From Oscarella lobularis (lineage: Eukaryota; Porifera; Homoscleromorpha; Homosclerophorida; Oscarellidae): DNA of 64,000 bases. Within the stretch, counting starts at the first letter, position 1. The number at the start of each line of letters is the position of its first letter. The stretch covers positions 186,001 through 250,000 of the forward strand of contig NC_089181.1 in assembly GCF_947507565.1 (NCBI RefSeq), given 5' to 3'. The notes beneath the pieces are model-generated. The model was not told the origin of the DNA. It did no database searches and saw nothing but the letters and a program-made list of their open reading frames with translations. Both the position numbers and the translations under genes were made by a program. Positions 55,024-64,000 of the stretch are shown in pieces.

Positions 55024-56553
55024 ATGACGACGTCGACACTCGCTTCGATCGTTCAAACGGTAGCAGACAACATTCCTCCTACAAAAGCCACAGTGACGGG
55101 CAAAGTACCGTCGTGGCTTCGCGGCGGCCGACTCCTTCGCGTCGGCCCCGGAATGTTCGACGTCGGAGACCGATCGTCGTTCAAGCACTGGTTCGACGGA
55201 CTGGCGATGCTTCACTCGTTCGAATTCGCCGAAGACGCGAACGATGTCACGTACACAGGTCGCTTTCTCGAAACGAGCGTCTATAAGAAATCGAAAGCCG
55301 CCGGCCGCCTAGTCGGCGACCTTTTCGGCACGCGATCGAGCGCGACGACTCGAAGCGATCCCTGCGAAACGATTTTCGGTCGCTCCTTATCGCAATACAC
55401 GCCCTCCACGCCCGGACGCGGTTCCGACAACACGAACGTCAACGTTCTCCCGTCGTCGTCGTCCGACAAGTGGATCGCTCTCGCCGAACTGACGTCCGTC
55501 TGGCAATTCGATCCCGTCTCGTTGGAGACGAAAGAGCGCGTTCACATTGTCGGATCGAACCCGGAACTAAACCGGATGATCACGATGACGGCGCATCCGC
55601 ACGCCGCTTCCGACAGCGGCATGTACAACGTCGGCTTGTTGCCCGGCGCGCGTTCGAACGCCTCCTACTACGCGATCTTTAAGACGGACGCGAGCGAGAA
55701 GTATGCGAGCGAACTCGTATGCTTGCTGCCGGCGCACGACGGACTGTCGTACTATCACAGTTTCGGCATCACCGATCGTTATTTTATCTTCGTAGAATCG
55801 CCGCTCAAGCTCGCGCTGTGGCGCGCGGCTCGTAGTCGCGACGTGTCGTTTGCCGACTGCATGTACTGGGTCCACGACAAGCCGTCGCGTTTTCGGCTCG
55901 TCGATCGTAAAACGAGTAAGGAGATTGTCGACGTTACGTACGAAGCCGATCCGTTTTTCTGCTTCCATCACGTCAACGCGTTCGAGGACGACGCCAATGG
56001 TCGTCTTGTCGTCGATGTCGTTTCCTATCCGAATGGGAAGATTGCGCTTGAATCTGCGTCGTTGGAAGAGTTGAGAGGAGGCGGTGAGGCGGTGGAATGC
56101 GATTTTCGACGTTTCTTTTTGCCGCTCGATGCGACGGGGGTGACAAAAGTCGAGAGCGAAGTCTTGTCCGATCGGTACGCTCTCGAATTGCCCCGAATCA
56201 ACTACGAGAGTCGCAACGGTCGGCCGTATCGTTTTGCCTACGGATTAGGACTAAGCAGTCCGTCGAGAACGTTTCACGACGGTCTAATCAAATTGAACAC
56301 CGAAACGAAAGAGACGCTGGAATTTTTCGAGGAGAACATGTACGCTTCGGAGCCAATTTTCGTCGAAGCGCCCGACCCGAAGACCGAAGACGACGGCGTC
56401 GTTTTGACCGTGTTCTTGAGCGGGAATCCGGACGAAAAGAAACCGTTTTTGCTCGTTCTAGATGCGACGTCGTTTGAAGAAATAGCTCGCGCTGAATTCG
56501 CCTGCAGAATTCCGACGACCTTTCACGGAAACTTTTTGCCCGCCGCCAGGTAA
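55024..56553 (+). CDS. Carotenoid cleavage oxygenase, paralogue 4 (intronless, most divergent)
   Basis: 509 residues, start MTTSTLASIVQTVADNIPP. Family motifs are complete: WLRGGRLLRVGPGMFDVG, MTAHPHAASDSG, YYHSFGITDRYFIFVESP, FHHVNAFEDDANG and TTFHGNFLPA. It differs from copies 1-3 throughout (SQYTPSTPGRGSDNTN loop; LALWRAARSRDVSFADC; EELRGGGEAVE). It therefore split off earlier and has not been homogenised with them. It is more GC-rich at third positions than the others. Sequence divergence at the substrate-tunnel loops may mean another substrate, but that cannot be judged here. Confidence 0.92.
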   Translation: MTTSTLASIVQTVADNIPPTKATVTGKVPSWLRGGRLLRVGPGMFDVGDRSSFKHWFDGLAMLHSFEFAEDANDVTYTGRFLETSVYKKSKAAGRLVGDLFGTRSSATTRSDPCETIFGRSLSQYTPSTPGRGSDNTNVNVLPSSSSDKWIALAELTSVWQFDPVSLETKERVHIVGSNPELNRMITMTAHPHAASDSGMYNVGLLPGARSNASYYAIFKTDASEKYASELVCLLPAHDGLSYYHSFGITDRYFIFVESPLKLALWRAARSRDVSFADCMYWVHDKPSRFRLVDRKTSKEIVDVTYEADPFFCFHHVNAFEDDANGRLVVDVVSYPNGKIALESASLEELRGGGEAVECDFRRFFLPLDATGVTKVESEVLSDRYALELPRINYESRNGRPYRFAYGLGLSSPSRTFHDGLIKLNTETKETLEFFEENMYASEPIFVEAPDPKTEDDGVVLTVFLSGNPDEKKPFLLVLDATSFEEIARAEFACRIPTTFHGNFLPAAR

Positions 56554-56708
56554 CGCCGATCTAAGTTGCCCCCCTTTTTTTTGTTTCCCTGTGTATTTAC
56601 TGTATGACGACTGTTCACTAGGCCCCATTTCTTGTTTTTTATACACGTGCAAGCAGGCTTAAAAAAATGAGCGAATAAGATTGAAGCAGTTCTATTTTTT
56701 TTCCTTTC

Positions 56709-58003
56709 TCAGGCTTCCCGATTCTCCTTCAATTTCTTAAACGATTTCCATAAATCGTTGAAGTCCGTTTTTGAGTTGTGCGTGCAACGAAGACGTTCGT
56801 ACGTCAATCGGCCATCAATCGCCGTCGAACTGACGCGTAGGCGCAAATTGCCACGTGCAGCTCCGCAATCGCTAATGCCAGGATCCAAAGCGGTGTCCAC
56901 GATAAACTGCGCCGTTAGACACTGACGAAATTCGTTTCTCGATTCTGCTTGGTATTGATTAAATATGTAGGTTCCAACGCTGACGATAGTGCTATTCAAG
57001 TCAGCAAGCTCTTTGTCAATAAGGAACAGCAAGTCTGCATAAGGAGACACTAACTGTGAGGCTGACAATTCTCCTTTAGATGATGGCGCTTCCGTCAATC
57101 CCCTAACAATTTTCATCGCCACGGCAATGTCCTCTCTACTACGACTGTCAACGTGTCGCTTCCCCTTCGTCGCGTAATCAAAGTCGGATATAACGAGACG
57201 TAGTTCTTTGTCGACTTGAAGAGTTTTCGGTGAGATTGATCCGTGGACGATGGCGTATTTTCTCAAATGTTCAAAGCCCTGTAGAAGCTGATAGAGCAGC
57301 AATCCGACGAGCGTTTCGCTGACGATTTTTATCCATTTCTCATCGTCTTTTATTCTCTTTCGCAGGCTCTTCTCGACGCTTTCGATCGTAAAAGAAAACT
57401 TCTCGAATACCAAACCGAAGCCGTTCTTTGAAACCGTGCTTCTATCTCTCACTTCCTTCGGCAAGACAAGCGGCAGAAATCGTCGATATGATCTCATTGT
57501 TTCTATGGGAAACGCGTGCTGAATTTCGCGAACGTTGAAATGAGATGGTAGGCCTTTGAGCACTTCCCATTCCTTTCCTTGATCGTAGATATCGTCGTCG
57601 TCGTCGCCGTTGCCGCTGCCTTGTCGCGATTTCTTCACTTTCAAGCAAGCGTAAATCTACTCCCCATAAACAGGTACACCTACGCTCGCGCGATAACCGA
57701 AAGCAAATTGGCGTCTTTACCTTGAGAATTCGAGTGCCAAGAGTTCGGTGTTCGACTTCAAAGGGCACGAAAAACGGAGTCTTCTCTTTCCAAAATTCAC
57801 TGTTGATTGGCATATCTGATCGGATGACAAAATCGTCGTTTTCCACCCACGCTTTACCGAAGTGCCTTGGAGATTCGCCAACGGTCTCGTCTGTCTTTAG
57901 TTCTTGCCTAAAAGCCGTAGTAATAGCTGGCAACGTATCAGGCGAAAGACGACTAAGAGCCATTTGGAGAAGATTCCATCTGATCGAAACAGAACGATTT
58001 CCG

Positions 58004-58069
<66 letters not shown>

Positions 58070-58242
58070 TGGAGACCATTGTGTAAACCATTTTCTTTCC
58101 TCGTGCACTGATCGACTGTTTCGTCACTCGACACTTCTCCGTTTTGTCCGCCAACGCGTTCCCTCTCTAGGAAAAAAGGAAATTGCCTAGGTAACGGAAT
58201 TTTCCTGCAGCCGTGTTTAACCCGACCCCGCGCCCGCCCCAT
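56709..58242 (-). CDS. Pseudokinase-like protein with poly-aspartate tract
   Basis: Two exons, about 57720-58242 and about 57669-56709, joined in phase 0 (RILK|IYACLKVKK). The first contains 22 consecutive Asp codons after NGLHNGLH, then ALSRLSPDTLPAI and FWKEKTPFFVPFEV. The second contains a kinase-like C-lobe start: LLLYQLLQGFEHLRKYAIVH, then GSISPKTLQV where active kinases have HRDxxxxN, and ISDFDYATKG where they have DFG. The catalytic Asp and the DFG Gly are thus replaced, and no APE motif is seen. It should be catalytically inactive if it is a kinase fold. I cannot name the family; the helix before HGS resembles many Ser/Thr kinases. The start at 58242 is the first ATG of the open frame and not otherwise supported. 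Confidence 0.6.
58003..58069. repeat. (GTC)n trinucleotide repeat, coding for poly-Asp on minus strand
   Basis: About 22 tandem GTC/GAC units with one ATC interruption. It reads as Asp in the frame of the pseudokinase gene and as Ser, Val or Thr in other frames. Such a tract should be length-polymorphic. Confidence 0.9.
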
Positions 58243-58377
58243 TCATTATTTACGCTGTAGCACGGCTTCAAATACAAACAAAAACACAACAATCCGGTTA
58301 TGAACCGGGGGTAGAGTGCACGGTACAGAGAGCAGGAATTTCCTGCACTAACGAGACGAGGGCGGAGCCCCTCTCTT

Positions 58378-58881
58378 TCAAGACGCACCTGCGGTGAGAA
58401 CAGCGATCGCTTCGCTACTTCCCTCCGCCTCTGCAACGCGCAACGCCGTCAAACCGTCCCGATTCTTGAGACGACGCTGCGCGCCGGCGGCGAGCAGGAG
58501 CTCGACGACGGCGACGTGATTGCGCTTCGCGGCGACGTGCAGCGCGCTTTCTCCGAGACGATTCACGGCGTTCACCTCGCTGCCGGAGCGAATCAATTCG
58601 CTCGCGCATCCAGCGTAGCCCCGTTCGGCGGCGGCGTGCAAGCCAATCGATCGCCACGTCGTTCGCTGGTTCGGGTTGGCGCCTGCGCGAAGGAGAAGGC
58701 GACACAATTCGACGTCGCCCGTCGTCGAGGCGATGTAGAGAGCGCTTGCGTCTGATTTTTTGTCGATTACGTTGACCGTTTGGCCTCTTTCGATGCATTG
58801 TCGCACCGCGTCGACGTCGCCCGTTTTGACGGCGAGTAAGAACTTGGAATCGGGTGTTCTGCGCGAGGAAGCGTCCGCCAT
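58378..58881 (-). CDS. Small ankyrin-repeat protein
   Basis: 167 residues, single exon. Four ankyrin repeats: KFLLAVKTGDVDAVRQCIER (about 13-45), ALYIASTTGDVELCRLLLRA (about 47-80), GLHAAAERGYAGCASELIRS (about 81-112) and ALHVAAKRNHVAVVELLLAA (about 114-146). Then comes a half repeat ALRVAEAEGSSEAIAVL. No other domain or localisation signal, so it is a protein-interaction module of unknown partner. It is strongly GC-rich. No orthologue can be assigned because short ANK-only proteins are not distinctive. Confidence 0.85.
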   Translation of the reverse strand: MADASSRRTPDSKFLLAVKTGDVDAVRQCIERGQTVNVIDKKSDASALYIASTTGDVELCRLLLRAGANPNQRTTWRSIGLHAAAERGYAGCASELIRSGSEVNAVNRLGESALHVAAKRNHVAVVELLLAAGAQRRLKNRDGLTALRVAEAEGSSEAIAVLTAGAS

Positions 58882-59121
58882 CGATTCATTTGCCGAGTGA
58901 CGACTCGGAGCGACAACGTCCCGTGAAAACCAAATTTGGAGGGATTTCCCCCCGGGGAAATTCTCTCTATCCCGAAAGCATGATGTCGACCGTAGGCGGT
59001 GCGCACATGAAACCAGGGCTATATAGTCTACCTATAATCATTTTACTTTTAGACAGAACGTTTTCAGGGAGCGTTTTCAGAAGCGTTTTCTTCGCGCGCG
59101 TCGCGTGGACGTGCGCTAAAC

Positions 59122-61259
59122 ATGAGCGTTCGAGCTGTGTGGATATTCGGCGGCGAAGACGTTCTCTTTTCGCGGTGCGCTTTCGCTCGAACGAGCACCA
59201 GCTGCATGAAAAAACGCCCGACATCTTCTTCTTCTTCCCAGACGTTATCCAACGGCCGAAAGGAGAGCGAAACTCCTAGCGAAAGATCGTTATTTTCCTT
59301 TGCCGTCCGATCACGAGTGGTTCGACGCCGTCTTGACAGAATGCAGAGAAGCTCAACAAGACGATGAAGTGAGAGGGGGAAACAGTCGAAATTATGAGTC
59401 GGTGACGGTTCGCTTTTGCAAGTTCTTGGAGGAGAGAGACAGTTCGGAACGGCCCTGTCGAAAACCCGTCTACGAGCTCTACAACGGCAAGTATTGGCCT
59501 GTAATCGTGCTGGAACAGGTAAAACGACGTATTAATTAATTAATTAATTAAATAATTAATTGATTTTTCTCAGTATGGGTTCTTGTTTTGCTGCTTGCCT
59601 CTTGTCGACTGTAAGGAGATGGAATCTCGAGTTTTAGTGGAAATGTATGATCTTCTAATAATCAATTCTATTGAAAAAAATTCATTGTATCAGTCCTGGA
59701 ATTTCGATTGGCTTTGATCTGCTTGAGAAAATGGCCGACTTCATAGGACCTCAATCAGGTGTTACGGACTCAGTGAGTGCCATTATATATCACTCAGATT
59801 GCAACATAGTCCTCTCTCTCTCCTGCAGGCTTCACCGAAACTAAGAGATTTATACAATTACCTGTGTTTGGCTGCTCCGTTTGGAAGTCCCGTTCAGACG
59901 AACCCAGACACAGTAAAATCAATACTTCAAATGAGACTGCAACCATGGACCCTAAAACAGAAAGTGTGCTAAACAGATTTCCTTTTCTCAAACAACTGCA
60001 TGTTTCTTTACAGCAACCCACTTGGAAGCCCTTCCTTTACAAGGGAAACCCGCGACTTCAGTTTCAAATCAAAGAAGAAATCAAAGCTGTTCAGTACGAT
60101 AGCAAAATGGCACCGGACGTCTGGGAAGTGAGCGGCACAATAACATGCAAAGTGAGAAATTCAACCATCATACATAATATCATCATAATTCTAATCTTAA
60201 GGCTGAGCTGGAAGGCTTACCTGAAGTGTCCATTAGCATTGCAGTTCCCCCCGATACTCCTCCAATAGACTATGTCGTCACTCATCCGTGCGTTCAAAGT
60301 GCCGACACGACAGAGACGGATGTTGCTGGTGGCAATGACGAGGAGGAAGAGGAGGAGGAGGAGGCGAGTCGGGTCTCCGCTGCTCTGAAAGCGCGAAAGT
60401 TCAAATTTTTACCGCCTTTGGAGACGTTTGTTTTGTGTCAATACGTTGGACCGGCCGTTGCGAGTTTGCCAATACGAGGATATTATCAGATGAAGGTGCG
60501 TTCTCTCTCGCTGGTCGGCGTTTCGATATGAATTTGAGTTCTCTAGGGCGATAAAATGGTCAAATTTCTAGTTCAATTGAAACTGAGTGAACGAGTGAAG
60601 AATCAGTTTGAATTCTGCGAAGTTCGAATTCCTTTTTTTAACAGGTAGGAGGCACGTGACGTGTCGGTTGCGTTCTCACCGTCGCAAATTCGTTATAGGG
60701 GTATTATTACGAATGCTGAAGTATCTCCCACGAATGCGAGCGTCGTAACGTCTCCGGACAAGAAATCGATGATATGGAATGCGGGTAGATAATTTCCAAT
60801 AATTCCTTCATAGACGAAATTCTGTTCTAGGTCAGAAGTTTCCATCAAAATCGTTAGAAATGTCTCTGAATGCTACAGTGCAGTTTGGCGAGCCATCTGC
60901 TGCCCAGAAGGCCGAAAGCGTTCCTGATGATCCGTTCTGCGTTGGGTTGAATGCTTACGTTGAGGTAACGTTGTAGTCCTGTAATTGGATCATTTTTCAT
61001 TTACGTGTAGGTGCATTTTAAAATTCCTGAATTCACTTTGACTGGATGCTTAATTGATTCGAAATCCCTATCGCTATATCCTAACGTAAAGGCAAAGTTG
61101 ACGTCGAGTGAGTTGCAGATGATTTTTTTGCACTAATTTTTGCGTAACGTTCCCCGTGCATTTTAGATCGCGAATTTTCATCGATGAGCTATCGAATTTG
61201 GAATTCTCACGGCGACGCACTCATGGCTTTGCCTCAGTCCCAACTTACTGGAATTTAGT
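59122..61259 (+). CDS. AP5M1: AP-5 complex subunit mu (AP5M1/MUDENG)
   Basis: Medium subunit of the fifth adaptor complex, which acts with SPG11/SPG15 in late-endosome to Golgi retrieval. The start MSVRAVWIFGGEDVLFSR (ATG 59122) matches the human N-terminus (xxRAVWxxxxE). Following exons give PVYELYNGKYWPVIVLEQ, YGFLFCCLPLVD, SGISIGFDLLEKMADFIG, QPTWKPFLYKGNPRLQF and WEVSGTITCKAELEGLP. The mu-homology domain has FKFLPPLETFVLCQY, IRGYYQMKGDKMVKFLVQL, KNQFEFCEVRIPFFNR, GQKFPSKSLEMSLNATV, VHFKIPEFTLTGC and MSYRIWNS. The stop is at 61257-61259. An acidic run (EEEEEEEE at about 60340-60366) is a local insertion. About ten exons; the gene looks intact. Confidence 0.93.
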
Positions 61260-61366
61260 GGCAATAACAGAATAAAATCGTCTATTTTTTTGAATCAGTC
61301 TCCCTCTCTCAGCTAAAGTCATAGCCATTATACGGGACCACGAGGCCTCCAGGTCCCCACCACGAA

Positions 61367-61665
61367 ATGGCTTCTTCTCCTTGCGATAGCACAGAGATGA
61401 GCGTGCTCACGGATATCACCAGTCTTACTAGTCTAAGCGAAGACGACGACGTTAACAACGACTCGATTGGCCTGATACGGCCAGACGAAGACGAATCAGC
61501 AGGCGACTCGAAGTGAGTCGCGATCCTAAAAAAAGACGATGGAGAAAAACGCTTGAATTTTTTAGGTCAGATTCGACGACCGAATTCGTGCACGACGACT
61601 CGGACCAGTCGAAAGCGACGACAAAATTGAGGCGAGACGAACGTCGTTGCACTTTCGTTTTTTAA
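61367..61665 (+). CDS. Small acidic protein, or detached 5' exons of the following transporter
   Basis: Two exons (61367-61512 and about 61566-61665) give an acidic 80-residue peptide: MASSPCDSTEMSVLTDITS, SLSEDDDVNNDSI, DEDESAGDSK, joined to SDSTTEFVHDDSDQSKATT and a basic end, then TAA. It stops only 13 bp before the MFS transporter ATG. The gene starting at 63881 also opens with an acidic exon. This could be the cytosolic N-terminus of the transporter if an undetected splice skips the stop, or a separate small protein. No domain recognised. Confidence 0.45.
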
Positions 61666-61677
61666 TTAGTCGTTTCG

Positions 61678-63822
61678 ATGGCGACGGTCAGGCTTTTCTT
61701 TTTGAGTACAGGAATATTCGGCATGTCCTTCTTAACCTATCTTTTCGGCGTTGCAGGTACAGTAAAGGATAACGCGTGTGTGGGCGGGGCTTTGGGGAGG
61801 AAGTATCTTTGGTGGGGCAGTTATTCCGGCTCAAGTTCGAGCTCTAGTGGGAGACGAGGAAAAGAGTTTGTATCTTGGAGTTTTGCTCGCTTCTGGCGGA
61901 GGTATGGTAGCAATTATGTGTCGGTTATATGTATCTGATTCCCGATCCTTAGTTTTGGCATTCAGTATGAGTCCTCTCGTAGGAACTTTTAGGTACTTTG
62001 AAAAAATATAGCTTAGTGACTTTATCTGAATGTTTGATATATAGTGATCGACTGCAGTCTCGGTTTGGAAAACGCACTCCCTTTTTGGCTGTTAGCACCG
62101 GTATTCTTTGGTCTGTGATTGAAAGGGCGTGCACACGGGAAAGTACATGTAATGTGTGTCTCTCTTTGTATGCAGTATTGTTATATTCGGAATGGCAGCA
62201 TCAGCGCCTCTGCCAAAAGCCTGCGGTCAGAATAATACAATGAATACAACGTAATCCAATTTTCAACTAATGATGATGATGATGATGATGATGATGATAT
62301 CGGAGTTTTTAAGTGACACGTGCTATATTTCTCCCGGACCGAAACCACTTTGCCACAACACTACCGAATGCCGATTGCCAAAGCAAACGGCCAGATATGG
62401 TACGCATTAGCTCATTTAGACTTCTGCTCTTATGAGTTACTTTTCTAAGCCATTTACTTTATTTCGTACGTTATCATGTCTGGAGCGTATGCCGTCATGA
62501 GCGTCTCGTGGAATGGCCTCGTGCCTGACGTCACTCCACAACATCTGCGAGGCACGCGTTCTTTGAGATGCTTAGAGATTTAAAAAAATGTCTTTTTTTC
62601 ATTGACTAGGATTCGGTTCCGGTCTAAATGGTATGATGACTTTACTTGGATACGGTCTCGGTGCACTATGGAATATATTCTTGACGGTAACAAGTCATTC
62701 TTTTATTGTTTCCAATGCATCGCTTGGCGCGCTCATATAGGACATAGGTATTTGGCCCACCTACAGCGTTATGGCACTGATTGTATTGACTACCTCCTTA
62801 CTGACAATTTTCGGAGTGAAAGAGGGACCAAGCAGTCCGAGGGCTAATGCGATTCCACTGACGGCTAAATATGTTTTTATTTCTTTCTGGAGACCGCTAA
62901 AAAGTTGACGCTGCTTTCAGTAAGCGTACAGAAAATGAAATGTTTGTTTTTTTCAGACCACAATTTCCGCTGGGTTTTCTTGACTCGCTTTTTCATGCAG
63001 ATGGGTCTGTCCACAATTATTGGGTAAGTGACGTAGAACAGCAAACAACTCTATCGTCACATTTGTCTTTTGTTTCATTGCAGGTATTTATATTATCTTT
63101 TTGTGGACGTGATCGATTTGCCCAAGTGCATGTCGCCCGAGCGAGCGACAGGATTTTCGCTTCTTCCCTTGCTTGTAGTTGGAGGCATAGCGTAATGAAT
63201 AAATCACAGAAATATAAATACATACATTCAATTATTCTTTGTAGAGGCGCTATTTCTGGGTGGCTATCGGATCGCATAAAACGCAGACGAATTTTTGTTG
63301 CTATAGGAGGTAAGAATTCACTTGATTCTATAGACTGTTCTATGTCATTCTCAAGGTTTCATTATGGCTCTTATAACTGGGGGCATTGTTTCCTGGACTC
63401 GGTCTTCTGTGACAGCCTTTGTTTCAATGACTGTCCTAGGTACATAAAAACACTGATAAAATGTACTGCAATATTGTCAATCGACGTTCTAAGGAATTGG
63501 ATTCGGACTCTACGTCTCTGTAGACTTTGCCCTTCTTCTGGACGTCCTCCCAGATCAATCGACAAGAGCTAATGACATTGCAGTGTGGCATCAGGCAAGT
63601 TTATCGCTGCATTGCGCACGTATAATAATCTAGCGTCTTGCTATCTTGTAGTCGCTTTTGTTGCCCCAGTTCTTGGCTACCCCTATTGCTGGAGTGATCA
63701 TTGATAAATTGCAGAGGGTAAATTGCCACGCTGCTCTGGGATACAGGGTTGTTCTTGGGCTAACGTGCTTTTATTATCTTCTAAGTGGCCTTTTTGTTTT
63801 CAAAATTAGAAACGTTCGATAA
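61678..63822 (+). CDS. MFS transporter, SLC45/GPH-like
   Basis: About ten short exons. The start MATVRLFFLSTGIFGMSFLT is followed by VIPAQVRALVGDEEKSLYLG and LAFSMSPLVGTFSDRLQSRF, then GKRTPFLAV. The motif SDRxxSRFGKRxPF is typical of the glycoside-pentoside-hexuronide and SLC45 sugar-transporter group. The second half has SVSWNGLVPDVTPQHLRG, FGSGLNGMMTLLGYGLGALW, GWLSDRIKRRRIFVAIGG (second motif A), FGLYVSVDFALLLDVLPD, ANDIAVWHQSLLLPQFLATP and a final helix. The stop is at 63820-63822. Proton-coupled sugar uptake would be the family expectation, but the substrate is unknown. Some exon joins (62.0-62.4 kb) are approximate. Confidence 0.75.
62270..62298. repeat. (ATG)n microsatellite in MFS intron
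   Basis: Nine or ten tandem ATG/GAT units in the longest intron of the transporter gene. The reading frame of the flanking exons does not run through it. Confidence 0.85.
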
Positions 63823-63880
63823 CTTCCGTATGACGTAGGCGCACGTGCACTGGTGCCCCGTACAGGGAAAAAGTGAAAGC

Positions 63881-64000
63881 ATGGAGAAAGTCTCGCTCGA
63901 TACGCGCCACAGCGGCGACGACGACGACAGTACACTTGAAAACGACGAGTAAGGAAAACTAGGACACAGTCGACCGACGTTATTTCGTTCCGAACGCGCT
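63881..64000 (+). CDS. First exon of a further gene, cut by right edge
   Basis: ATG 63881 opens MEKVSLDTRHSGDDDDSTLE, then NDE, followed by a good donor (GACGA|GTAAGG at about 63950). It is an acidic N-terminal exon like that at 61367. It lies 58 bp after the MFS transporter stop, so a tandem second transporter is possible. Nothing more can be seen. Confidence 0.4.

Noticed and set aside
57897-58154. Poly-Thr, poly-Ser and poly-Val ORFs over the GTC repeat
   Set aside because: Other frames of the same trinucleotide repeat. Only the poly-Asp frame continues into ordered sequence and splices to the kinase-like exon.
62270-62298. Poly-Met/poly-Asp coding tract
   Set aside because: The ATG repeat lies in an MFS intron, and flanking exons join in frame without it.
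1-64000. tRNA, rRNA, CRISPR or bacterial operon features
   Set aside because: No B-box-like GGTTCRAATCC with a matching cloverleaf, no rRNA core sequence and no spaced direct-repeat array found by eye. Introns throughout show a eukaryotic genome. A covariance-model search was not possible here.

Overview
The window is nuclear DNA from a compact-genome animal. About 29 genes fit into 64 kb, on both strands. Most introns are 40-80 nt with GT..AG ends, and intergenic gaps are often 50-200 bp. Several genes (Pellino, ninein, CCDC61, Death-domain and TIR-domain proteins, secreted MAM-like proteins) indicate a metazoan. The compactness, the lineage-specific paralogue arrays and the divergence of conserved proteins suggest a non-bilaterian. 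A homoscleromorph sponge such as Oscarella is my best guess, by inference only. I see no rRNA, tRNA, CRISPR array or bacterial operon.

Layout. 1-10.3 kb: 3' part of a ninein-like gene (-), its head-to-head neighbour MOZART1 (+), the spliceosomal helicase aquarius (-) and a single-exon PH-domain protein (+). 10.5-18.6 kb: four tandem minus-strand genes for secreted two-module MAM-like proteins with a MITE-like element between them; a fifth, plus-strand member lies at 26.8-28.4 kb. 18.7-26.5 kb: OPA3, CCDC61, an intronless DFPase/SMP-30 enzyme, Pellino, and a probably acylated EF-hand/WW-like protein. 28.6-34.1 kb: a Death-domain protein with a polytopic membrane C-terminus, then a TIR-armadillo protein. 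These two are separated by what looks like a collapsed tandem duplication. 34.3-49.7 kb: conserved housekeeping genes (FIBP, symplekin, DPY30, SNX5/6, PP4R3/SMEK, CFAP36), often as closely spaced divergent pairs. 49.8-56.6 kb: four tandem intronless carotenoid-oxygenase genes, one with a one-base frameshift. 56.7-64 kb: a pseudokinase with a poly-Asp tract, a small ankyrin protein, AP5M1, a small acidic protein, an SLC45/GPH-like MFS transporter and the first exon of a further gene cut by the window end.

Possible functional links. Ninein and MOZART1 both act at gamma-tubulin sites, and CCDC61 and CFAP36 are centriole/cilium proteins. Pellino, the Death-domain membrane protein and the TIR-ARM protein are all of innate-immune or cell-death type. 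They lie within 11 kb together with a secreted MAM-like gene. The two least conventional architectures, Death domain plus many membrane helices and N-terminal TIR plus armadillo repeats, are the best candidates for something undescribed. The MAM-like family with polybasic inserts comes next.

Exon boundaries were read by eye from frame and splice consensus. Outer CDS limits are usually firm, but individual small exons are less so.
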